Assembly (NCBI GenBank): GCA_963576735.1
Contig: OY755177.1
Coordinates: 17,360,001-17,424,000 of the forward strand
Direction: 5' to 3'
Source of the DNA: Bedellia somnulentella
Lineage: Eukaryota; Arthropoda; Insecta; Lepidoptera; Bedelliidae
Length of the DNA: 64,000 nucleotides
Made by a program: the position numbers and the translations under genes. Below are positions 43,101 to 55,100 of the stretch, one piece after another (positions within the stretch are counted from its first letter, which is position 1; each line of letters begins with the position of its first letter). The notes beneath the pieces were generated by a model. It worked only from the letters and a program-made list of their open reading frames with translations. It was not told the origin of the DNA and did no database searches.

Positions 43101-46100
43101 GTTCTAACCCCGCCAGTGTCGAAATTTTTCTTTCCTTTAATAACATCTTTTATTTATGAATAATATTATTGTTTCCCGAGTAGTGCTGGCTTAGAATGTC
43201 ACTACCCCTTTCTACCCTCGGGTGTCGTAAGAGGCAACTAAAGCCTCGATGACACGGAGCGAGTTTACAAGCTACTAGTCGGCTAGTTTAAAAGCCAGCG
43301 ACTGAGCGAGTGAGCGAGTGTCGATGACACATAAAAACTTTCCACTCGCTCAGTAGCGAACTAGCTAGCGAGTTGCACTACACGTGTGTGTTATTCTAGC
43401 TGTCGTGTTGTCGTCAAACGTGTCTTTTTTGTAAAAATGAAGTGGAATACGAATAATATTCTAGAATTTCTCAATGTCATTTGTTTTTTTGCTGGCAATT
43501 ACACCGCTACTACACCGAGCTAGCAGATAGTTCACTAGCAAGCATGATTACACTCGGCTAGTTTACCAGCGAGCGAGTAAAAACGCCAGCGAGTAGCGAG
43601 TAAATTAGCCCGGCGTTTGATTTTATTTACAATCGGCTAGTAAACTAGCAGATTGTAAAAAAGCTGATGACACGGAGCGAGTTTGCAAGCTGCTAGCGAA
43701 TTCGCCGACTAGCAGCTTGTAAACTCGCTCCGTGTCATCGAGGCTTAGGGTATAGGGCTTCTTTAAGTGGTTTAAGACGATGCGGTTGGGGATCCATCAC
43801 CAACGATACTATACTTGTTGTCCCTTATCAACTTCCAAATGTGGCTGAGGAGTTTCTAGCTCTGAAGCTCTGGCTACCCCTATAATGGCTAATGAATATA
43901 TGTATGTATGTTATTTCAAATACATTTAATCCTTAAGTACAATATTATAACCTATTGAATATTTAATTTTAAGTTCTAAACAATGTTATTCGGATACAAT
44001 TTGTTCTTAGTAACGCAGTAAAGAGATGCATCGATGTGTAATTGAAAAACACTCAAAATTTTTTTTTATATAATACTAAACTATAACAATTTAAAGGAAA
44101 AAAAAATATCTTTGCTTTTTTTTTAAATTAAAATAGCGTTTCTAATATATAGTCATTTAAAACTGTAAAATAATTTATTTACAATGTCGACTTGAGAATA
44201 ACCCGTTTGACCTACAGAGTGCCAGATTAGGTCGGGTCATGTTATTTTAGCTAACACCAAAAGAAGGCTTCTTTTTATTAGTTTGCTTTAGAATCGAACA
44301 TTGCTATGCACTTTCCTTAAAAGCCTTATTATTGACCTATACAACGTAATGTTTTGACCTTCAAATGAATAGGTTCGAATAAGGTTGTAATAAATAATAA
44401 AACTGTGTATTTACGTGATTTATGATGTGTTCTGTGGGCGGGCTACCCACATGGTGGGCTGACCACTTTGTAGAGGATATGATACGCCGATTGAAGCAAT
44501 TTTAGAGTAATAATGTAGATGTTACCGGCCAGACCCGATTTTAGGGCAAAGTAGTTTATGCCGTGATAGCCCAGCGGGTAGAACACTCGGTTATCGTGCA
44601 AACGACTAGTGTTCAAATCCTGGGTCGGGCCTACACCAATTTGTCTTTTCTAAAGACACATGTGTGGTTAATTTATCATGGTTGTTAACGGTGAGGGAAA
44701 ACATCGTGAGGAAACCCACATGGCTGAGTTGTACTTAGTCATGTGACAGTGTATTCGTACAAAACGGCGATATGCCTGCCCCCTATCACATGAGTACACT
44801 GTCCATGCAAAACGTGGGTACTCTGAACACCAGGTGACAAAGTCACGTGATGTTCAGAAGTATTAGTACCTCTCAGTGGCGTAGCTAGCATAGGTGGCAC
44901 CCGGGGCGGATTTTATAGGTGTCACCCTAAAACTCAATCGAAACTGTTAAAATAAAAAAAAGTTATAATCATTTACGTTTTATTAAAATATGAGTACTTA
45001 TTACAAATATTTGTTTATTATGTAAAACAAATTTAGTTTGTTAAAAATTAAAATTTATTCCTTCTAGCTTTGACACTAGCGAACTCCGAAATCACGTCTT
45101 CAAAATTTATATTTTGTGTTGCTTCATGTTCTATCGTTAAAATACCAAGATTGTTTAATCTGGTTTCGGTCATTGTAGACCGCAAATAATTTTTAATTAA
45201 TTTTAATTTGCTGAAACTTCTCTCACATGAAGCTACTGATGCACATATTGTTATAAATAACTTTAGTGCTACCGTTAGATTCGGAAGAGATTCTGTAAAA
45301 TCCCATTCCACAATAAATTTCAAAAAGTCCAGTATCACCCAATTAGAGACAGTAATATTAGCCGCTTTTAAATGTCTTCTCAATCTTGGTATTTCTAAAA
45401 GGAGTTCTGTTTCTGATACTTCATCGTAAAGGTTAGTAAATTTTGATAAAGCTAATTTTAACTGTTCAGTGTTTGCCGAAAGCAAGGTCTTTGACTGCAC
45501 AACCTCAAACAATGAAGCTACGTCTTTAATGGACTTTACTCTTGTTTCGAGTTCAATATTGAATCTGTCAATGCATTCTAACATGTCCTTTTGAAGTTCC
45601 GCTCTAAGTGTAAGTCCAGCATCGGTGGACGACGCTAACTCACCGGGCATGCGTTTCTTGCGACGAATTCGTCGTTCCATCGAAATGTTGTATTTTTCCG
45701 ATTTTTGTACAGCAAAATCTATTGCCTCTTCTGCTAGATGCAACCGTTTCTCTCCAATGAATAGACGAAGTGCTTCTAGTTTTATGATTATTTCATCAAC
45801 ACATAAACCTTTACTTTGTAATGCAATCTGAGCATTGTTCACTTCCCTTATCACATCATTCCAAAAGAAAAGAAAACAAAGAAATGAGAAATTGCACACA
45901 GCAGGCATAAGATTTTGTGCAGCACCTCTAGTTTCTAAATTTACGTCTTGGTCACATAGTTCCTCAATTGCAGATATTATCCCATCAAAATTTTCAGCCA
46001 ATACTTTTACTGCACCGTAATGAGCACTCCATTGCGTTGTCGAAAGCCTTTTAACAGATGCTTTGCTGTGATTGAGGAGCACTTCCCAACGGCTTGTGGA

Positions 46101-49100
46101 AGTTGAAAAAAAGTTAAATATTGTTTCCACTGCTCCGAAAAATGTAACACAAGTCACATTTTGTGCGAACGAATGTTGGCCGCATAAATTAATTGAATGA
46201 TCTATACAACCAATAAAAATTGCTTTATTGTTTTTTTCTTTTATAATAGCTTGTACTCCTCCGTGTATACCACTCATAACTGCAGCATTATCATAACCTT
46301 GAGAACGACACATCATAATATCTAAGCCATCGTTTTCAAGCTTCTTTAGTATTTCAGCGCTTAAGTCAGCTGCTTTTTTTCCATGTAAAGGAAAGAATCC
46401 TAAGAATACTTCTTTGACTTCTACTTTTCTATTATTAATTTTTACATAACGAATCACTTCAGACATTTGATCAACATGTGAAACGTCAGATGTGCTATCA
46501 AACATGATACCGAAATATTTGGCCGATTTAATTTCGTTTACAAGCTGACATTTTACATGATTAGCTAAAACATTTATGAACTCATTTTGTATTTCTGGCG
46601 ATAAATATGTTACTTTAGGTGATTTTTCCTGCTCCAAATATAGTATATGTTCTTTGAGTACTGCATCATACTTTGACAACAGTTTAACTAGTTCTAAGAA
46701 ATTACCTTTATTAGACGACCCTTTGGTTTCATCATGTCCACGAAATGCTAGGTTTTGTTTAGCCAAAAACAATGTTATATCTAATAATCGAGATAAAAGA
46801 TTTTTCCACTTCTGTTTTTCCGTATTCATTAATTGCAAGGCTGCATCATCTATTGTGGTGTGAGATTTTAATCTCATTTTCAAAGTTTTCCACTTTTCGA
46901 AATTTTCTAAATGTTCACATGAAGTTTCATGGTCCAATACTTTAGGATTCAGTTTCCACCACTTCTGAAATCCAGTTGTAAATGTTGTTTGTATGTTACT
47001 GACAGCAAATAAACGACAGCAAAAACAGTACAGGTTATTTGATATAGGAGAAAATACCATCCATGATCGTAGAATTTTTTCACCACTAGGCATCGGTTTA
47101 TAAAACCATTCCTGTGAAAGATGACGAGAATCACCTTTAATCTTTGAACCATGACGAGATACAGTAGGAAACGGTCCTTCTTTGTTCTGGAAATGTTCAC
47201 TGCCCTTTTTTATTATGTCAATGCGAACATTATCAGGTACCGGTAAACTCCAATGTGAAACATCTCTCAAGTGTTGAACTGATTCTTCAAAGCTAATGCT
47301 ATCTCCGAAAGTAGCATTAACGGCGTCATTTTCATTATTTATTTTGATTCCGTCAAGGTCCTGGGTCGTCTTCATTGATTCTGTATTGTCGATGTTGCTA
47401 TCTGAATGTGAGTCTCCAAGATGTGAATCATTACTTTCGTCAGCAGAAGACTCGGGTACTTTACTTGAACTTTGGCCGCTATCTGCTTTTGTGACATATT
47501 TGAAAAGAGAACCGGACATCCTCTGAATTTCATCCATTTTAGCCTTTTTGGCTTTTCTCTGTTGAAACCCGCTTTGTCTTTTCGAAGTATGAATTCCCCG
47601 AGGCATATTTCGTTCTGGGTATTCTGAAAAATATTTTTAGTTAGTAAGTGAAACGTTGATTTTATAAACAAATTATAACAGTAAATAAACACCTACACGT
47701 TACGTAACTAGCTTTGTGAAATATATTTTTCCCAGACGCAGGATTGTTAATTTATATTACCTAACAATCCTGCGTCTGGGTGTAAATATGTTTTTAAGTA
47801 TTATTAGAAAAATATTAGTTAAAAACTCCACCGTTAATTGTGATATCCGTGCCACGAGTGCTCGAGCTGCTCATCTCGGAGCAAAATCAACGTACGCGAA
47901 GTTGTAAGATATGATTATGATAACTTTCAATCAAAAATCTAAACTTAATGTATTCCGTTTTTGTAAACAAATCCCATTGCTATTAGATAGGAAAATATTA
48001 AGTAAGTTAATAATAAATAAGAATATTATTTACAATTAAACATTATTACCTAAAGTAATATCGTAAATCGTGTAGAAATATAAGTAAAATCTTTTTACAC
48101 CAGCAAAATCTTTAAAACCTATTTTAATAAATAAATACCTTTAGTAGATAAGAATTACTTGCCCAGGCTAAACAAAAAAATATTATTGCAATCCGCCTGA
48201 AATACCTTCTTTAGGTACCTATTTATCATTTAGGACGTCTCAATAATATAGTTTAAAATACACAGTAATTAAAAGAGAATAAAATTGAAGGGTTTTTCAA
48301 AATAATCTAAGATACTGCTATTAGAAACTAAATGGATAAAAAATGTAAGTATTACCTGTAATAACAAAAATATTTTACTTACCTTGTTTATTTTCTTCAA
48401 GAATCGACTTTTATACAAAAAATGTTGTTTATAATATCTAATAATCAACAAACACTTTGCACTAGACTTTCACACGTTCACGTAAGCGAATATTGAAATG
48501 AATGCGGTCGGAAACAAAAGAAGCCCAATCCACAATACAAGTAACGAGCGCTATATCGAGGGAATCCCCTGACTAGCGTTGGTTATGCGCGAACGGGGTA
48601 TTAAATTTTGGGGGAATCCCTGATCGATTGACACTGTGCACATTGTTTTTTTCTAATATCAATTATTATGTTCGTGGTACGATATTATAGTTACCTAGAT
48701 AATTTTATTAGTGGCGGTTATGCTCTCTGCCGCAGATTTACGATTTTTTATAAATAGAAAGAACTATAAGTGATGGTCATAGTCGGGATCGGGTGTCACC
48801 CCTAAACGGGTGACACCCGGGGCGGGCCGCCCCCGCCGCCCCCCCTTAGCTACGCCACTGACCTCTGCCAACCCCTTCGGGGATATTCGGCGTGATTTAT
48901 GTTTATGTTATGTTTTTAGTTTATGCCAAACCAGTTCATCCAATAGAAACTGGTACTCAAACAAAACAAATGGATGATTATCAAAATTGACAAAGTTATA
49001 GTAATTTAAATCTTTTTGTTCATGAAAACCTCATGTGGGGATTTCTACTTAAACGTGTAAAAGAAATAAAGGATAGAAGAATTTCGCACTGGCAGCCAAT

Positions 49101-52100
49101 TGACACGGTGGCTCAGTTGGCAGAGCGTCGGGGCGTATACCCGAGGTCGCGGGTTCGATTCCCGCCTGTGTCGAAATTTTTCATTCCTTTATTTATTCTT
49201 TATTTATTAGTAATAATCCCCACATGAGGTTTTCATGAACAAAAAGATTTAAATTATGTGATAGTTAGGCGTTTTCAACATTTGCATTCTATCTGAAAAG
49301 ATGGACAAATGGCCTTCCGAATTAGTTAAAATTCGGAGATAGGAAACGCAAACACTACTTAAACGTGTAAAAGAAATAAAGGATAGAAGAATTTCGCACT
49401 GGCAGCCAATTGACACGGTGGCTCAGTTGGCAGAGCGTCGGGGCGTATACCCGAGGTCGCGGGTTCGATTCCCGCCTGTGTCGAAATTTTTCATTCCTTT
49501 ATTTATTCTTTATTTATTAGTAATAATCCCCACATGAGGTTTTCATGAACAAAAAGATTTAAATTATGTGATAGTTAGGCGTTTTCAACATTTGCATTCT
49601 ATCTGAAAAGATGGACAAATGGCCTTCCGAATTAGTTAAAATTCGGAGATAGGAAACGCAAACACTACTTAAACGTGTAAAAGAAATAAAGGATAGAAGA
49701 ATTTCGCACTGGCAGCCAATTGACACGGTGGCTCAGATGGCAGAGCGTTGGGGCGTATACCCGAGGTCGCGGGTTCGATTCCCGCCTGTGTCGAAATTTT
49801 TCATTCCTTTATTTATTCTTTATTTATTAAAGTTATAGTAAATTTTGTAAAAGTGTAACAAAATTTCTACGTTTTTTACTTGAGTAAGTAGGCTCTTTTT
49901 ACTGAACGAATCAAATGTCTCTAATTTTCTGATATTTATAAATAGACCGATCGTAATAGGCCACGATATATATCATTTATATTTTTGGCGTGTGTAGTAC
50001 TTGCTTAGAATTTCAATACCCTTTTCTCGTACCCATAGGTGTCGTTACGTCGAGGCTACTAAGGGTATATAGCTTTTCTAAATGGTCGTTGGGGATGCGT
50101 TTTGAGACCCATCACCAACGATACTTTATTTCTACCATTTTCTCCCCTATGAACTATGAACGTCCAAACGTGGCTAAGGAGTTTCTAGCACTGAAGCTCT
50201 GGCTACCCCTTTTTGGGCCTTGTCTATATATAACATAAACATAACATAACATAAACGTTCACGCCGAATATCCCCGAAGGGGTTGGCAGAGGTACTAATA
50301 CTTCTGAACATCACGTGACTTTGTCACCTGGTGTTCAGAGTACCCACGTTTTGCATGGACAGTGTACTCACGTGATAGGGGGCAGGCCTATCGCCGTTTT
50401 GTACGAATACACTGTCACATGACTAAGTACAACTCAGCCATGTGGGTTTCCTCACGATGTTTTCCCTCACCGTTAACAACCATGATAAATTAACCACACA
50501 TATGTCATTAGAAGAGACAAATTGGTGTAGGCCCGACCCAGGATTTGAACACTAGTCGTTTGCACGATAACCGAGTGTTCTACCCACTGGGCTATCACGG
50601 TTGTTTGTCTATATATGTATGTATGTTAATTTTCTGATATTCCCAGATAGACCGATCTTAATAGTCCTAGCCATAATATACACTACATTACTTATTTAAC
50701 TCTTCCATTATCTAATGAAATTTATTTCTCTTCCCAGATCAGCAATATTCACACGTTTGTCACCGAACAACGCCAAATACTTTTTTCCTTGTTTCGAGAA
50801 CCCCCAGTTTGAGGCGGTATTCCGATTCAAGGTATTCACACCAGCTCGAGACTCCCGACATCAGTACTGCAACACTAGTTTGGTGATCGCTGACGAATTG
50901 AGGAGAGAAGGGTAAGATTTTCTTACACACATACATATATACTCACGGTTATAAATCCCTAGAACGGGTAGCCAGAGTTGCAGAATAAGAAATTACTCAG
51001 CCACTTTGGAAGTTGAGGGGGAAAAAGATAGCGAAATAAAGGTTATTGGTGATGGGTCTCCAACCGCATTGCCTAAAAATCCCCTAGAATTCCCAATACC
51101 GTTAGTCGCCTCTTACGTACACGTCCACGGGAAGAAATGGGATAGTGCTATTCTAAGCCGACACTACACAGCAAATAAATTTACTTACTAATCAGGGAAA
51201 TACCCATATTTATCTGACACAGTGTGATTTATAAACTAGAATATCGCTAACGTAAAAAAAAACACTTTCAAGATGCGATGTAATTCACTGCAATTAGCTA
51301 TTTATAGCATTAGTTGATAAAAAAAGAATTTATACGCGTCTCTATGAGAGCTGGTTTGTGACTGCATCAAGTTTTATCATAGTTAGGAATTATCAACTTT
51401 CGCAGTATAAATTTATGTCATTCACGTTATATTATTTTTCTCCCTATGTGATTTTACTTACTTACACTCAAGCCTATAATTTCCATCGTTGTAAGCAGAG
51501 CCTATAGACATAAACATAAACGTAAACGTTCACGCCGTTTATCCCCGAAGGGGTTGGCAGAGGTACCAATACTTCTGAACTCACATGGCAGCGCCATCTA
51601 GTGCCCAGAGAAGGTACCCACGTTTTGCTTAGACAGTGTACTCACGTGATAGGGGGCAGGCCTATCGCCGTTTTGTACGTATACACTGTCACGTGACTAT
51701 ATGATGTCAGAGCCTATAGAGACTTTGATAAATCTTGACATATCTCTCTGGCTTGACTGACGTTGATTATTCTTAACATTCATGCTCTTTTATTCGTTTT
51801 TCTTTGGGATCCGGCCTTATAAGAACACAATATTTTTTGTTGTGTCATCTGTAAAAGGTTAAATTGTTGGTCTATAATTTAATTACATGTGGTTTTGTAT
51901 TTTGTCCTATGTTTTTACTAAAAATATGTTTATACGTATACTTTTTTGAGATTTTCAGGGTATTACTGAAGATTTCATATCGGTTTACATCATTCCATGT
52001 ACGCTGAGTTTTCACCAAGTGTAAACTTGGACATTTTATTTGTTTTTACAGTAAAAGTTAAATGTATTAGATTTCAATTAAGTTGAAAAGAAATCATTTA

Positions 52101-55100
52101 TTTATTGCCTTAGGGAACAATAAAACATTACAATTAGTACAAAGAATACACACAATTTTAGCAAAGAACAAAACAAAAAAATATAACTTATAAAACATTT
52201 AGAGACATACATAATTAAAGTAACCTCAAAGGCAAAGGAAAGAAAGAAAGAAAGAAAATTTGGTTGTGAAACTACAAATAATATTACTATGACAAGAAAA
52301 TTAAAGTTTTTAAAACTAGTCATGGTTAATCATCTGTCCATATTTTCTATAAGAGAAAAGGTTGTTTGTGAGAGTTTGTGTGTTTTATATAAATGGTATG
52401 ATGATTATTCGTAGCATACGTGAAACTCACTTATCCAATTATGTATTTGAAAATACATTTCCATAAAAGGCTCACGGTCTTGTGGGAACTGAGATCGAAT
52501 GATGCGTTCATACGTATACCGTATGCGGTAAAGAAAATACCACTTAATCAGTTTTTTATTATAACAAGAATTTCGTGTATCTCATATTAAAAATGAGGAT
52601 TACCTTAATCATACATACATGCATACATATACTCACGGCTATAAATCCCTAGAAGGGGTAGCCAGAGCTAACGAATTAGAAATTCCTCAGCCACTTTTGG
52701 AAGTTGCGTGGGGAAAAGATGGTAAAATAAAGGTTGTTGTTGATGGGTCTCCAACCGCATCGCCCAAAAATCCCTTAAAAAGCCCCAATACCGTTAGTCG
52801 CCTCTTACGTAGTACGTACACCCACCGGAAGAAAAGGGGTAGTGCTATTCTAAGCCGACACTACACAGCAAATTCAACCTTAATCAGTAAACATAAAAAG
52901 GAATCACGGAGTTACGTTAACCATTTTCAAGAGCTGCCCACTTGTGTTTAAAATATTATTATCTTAATTAGGCTTTGTTTTGCATGAAAACCTCATGTCG
53001 GGACTAACTAATAAATTGAGCAAATGCAAAATTTCGCGCGAGAGTGGCACTTGATACCATAGCTCAGTTGGCAGAGCGACGGGGGCGTATACCCGGAGAT
53101 CGTGGGTTCGAGTACCGCTGGTGTCGAAAATTCTTACTTGGTTCATTGATTTTTATATTAATTATTATTTTTTAAAGAAGAGGAAGGGGTATACATATAT
53201 ATACATTTTTAATTAAAACATACGTTTCTAATCCACAGACAAAAGGACAATACGATCATGATCCAGTACATCCCATCACCGCAAGTTGGAGTTCACCAAG
53301 TAGGCTTCCACTACTCCGATTTCAACAGCATCAAGACGACTGCAGCTCACAGGAATGACACCCTTATTTTCTGGGCTAAAGATGCTAATTTCCGTAACTA
53401 CACATACATACTTAACCTTGGAGAGACGATATTCAACGTTATTCATGAGTACTCCAATATAAATAGACCTATTGTTAATGGGCCTATTAATGTAGTGGCG
53501 GTACCTTCAAAGATTGGCCACTATGAAATCAGTAGCTGGAATCTATTGACTATCGGGTAAGTTAATAAAGAAATATACATACATACATACATATTCTCAC
53601 GGCTATAAATCTCTAGAAGGGGTAGCCAGAGCTAATGAATAAGAAATTCCTCAGCCACTTTTGGAAATGTGAGTGGGGAGAAGATGGTAAAAATAAAGGT
53701 TGTTGGTGATGGGTCTCCAACCGCATCGCCCAACAATCCCTTAAAGGCCCCAATACCGTTAGTCGCCTCTTACGTACACCCACCGGAAGAAATGGGGTAG
53801 TGCTATTCTAAGCCGACCTACACAGCATAAAGAAAATATACCACATATCAGCTGTGTCTTTTTCCGTTCAACCCATCTGCATAGCTAGTACCTACATACA
53901 AACACTTTTTAACTAGATATCGCGTGGTATAAAACAGCTTCATTCATTAATGTGCCTACTTAGTATCGTATATTGTCATCTCATAACCGATATCTTGGCG
54001 ATAAAAAATCTCTTCTATTCTGATATTCGTAATTCTGACCATACATTTATTATTTATGTATCGCTATATGATAGCATATATCGCTTCTCTTACCTATACT
54101 TGCTACTACAAAACTCTTAACGGGCATGTCCCCGACTCGCACTTGGCCAATTTATTGTATTTGTTGTTGAAGACAACTTCTAGTAAAATAAATTATTGAT
54201 TTTGATTCGATAGAAAGTAGCCCAATCCTATGTCGTGTAGATACACATCGATTTCTATTTAATTTTCAATCAAAATGAAAAACCATATTTTAAAGGGTTT
54301 TAATCTCACACCGTCAAAAGAATTTCTACGGAACATAATTATATTTTAATCTTATTGAATCCATTAATAATGATGTGTTTTCTGTAGCTCTTACGACTCA
54401 TGATTCATTTTATGTTAATTATAATTCAATAAAGCATATCTAATATGCTGATGATATTATAAGCTTTTCTTTGTGAAATATGCGTGGGCGATTCTTTGAA
54501 GAGATTTAATGATATTACTACAATCTGGAGATGGGAATGGAAATAATACATATTTTTTTATTTGGACATTTCAGGTGGTTTTTATCTGGGCTCTCGTTAC
54601 CCCTTTTTAAGTAAATAAATGTTATTGAATAAAGATTAACCGAAAATGTGTCTTAGGAGCTAGCTAGTAATCCCAAGAGATTTGATATTTTTATTATTAC
54701 ATAGTGAAGTCTTTCTAAAGAAATAAACCAATAATTTCGTAATTTTTAGACTTATTAATCATCAGCGTCATTTTATTGACTCCCACTATTTCGCATAGGC
54801 ACGCCAGCATTATTTTATTAATAATCTAAATCTATAAATACTCTGAGACTGAGACGATCACCACTTAGCACATTCTTTTCACTTTTTGCCTGAACATTTC
54901 ACAAGTTACACTATGTCTCACTCTATCATATAATCTTTCATAACTTTTTTCTGAGGGAACTCATCACTGCTTTCAGAGACAGAGGCTGAAGCATGATCTT
55001 TTACCACACTCAATATTACGAGTATATTCTCATATTAGCTGTTATACATAAGATTATAAACAAAATGATGAAGAATAATATATGCCACTCGGGACTTTTC

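Larger units (their letters stand above)
44874..48860 (-). mobile_element. hAT-type DNA transposon, complete, about 4 kb
   Basis: 3987 bases with inverted ends cagtggcgtagcta / tagctacgccactg and related subterminal ggtgtcaccc and cacccggggcgg motifs. Direct repeat acctct on both sides (44868-44873, 48861-48866); hAT elements normally make 8 bp, so two bases may have been lost or the site mutated. Contains one long transposase ORF on the minus strand and about 1.25 kb of 5' sequence. It has the parts expected of an autonomous copy. Confidence 0.85.
44563..48925 (+). repeat. SINE B copy split by the hAT element
   Basis: Left part 44563-44873 with tRNA-like head (gtgatagcccagcgggtaga; gtgttcaaatcctgggtc). 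Right part 48861-48925 with gccaaccccttcggggatat and the atgtttatgttatg tail. acctct is present on both sides of the insertion. Confidence 0.82.
49010..49830 (+). repeat. Tandem array, three 310-bp units with tRNA-like cores
   Basis: Units start at 49051, 49361 and 49671 with aaacgtgtaaaagaaataaa; the third is partial. Units appear nearly identical (one visible change in the third: gctcagatgg and gcgttgg). Each has a cloverleaf-capable core. Exact period and near-identity indicate recent unequal exchange. Confidence 0.9.
37146..50737 (+). other. Intron 1 of APN-like gene 3, 13.6 kb of repeats
   Basis: Contains at least six SINE A copies, one SINE C, SINE B copies, LINE fragments, many tRNA-like repeats, one MITE and a complete hAT-type transposon. 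No missed APN exon was recognised. Confidence 0.75.

Noticed and set aside
45048..47606. Host ZMYM1-type gene
   Set aside because: A single-exon ORF enclosed by matching inverted repeats that interrupt a SINE is a transposase, not a domesticated gene.
49010..49830. CRISPR-like array
   Set aside because: The repeat is 310 bp with a tRNA-like core and no short repeat-spacer structure, in a eukaryotic genome.
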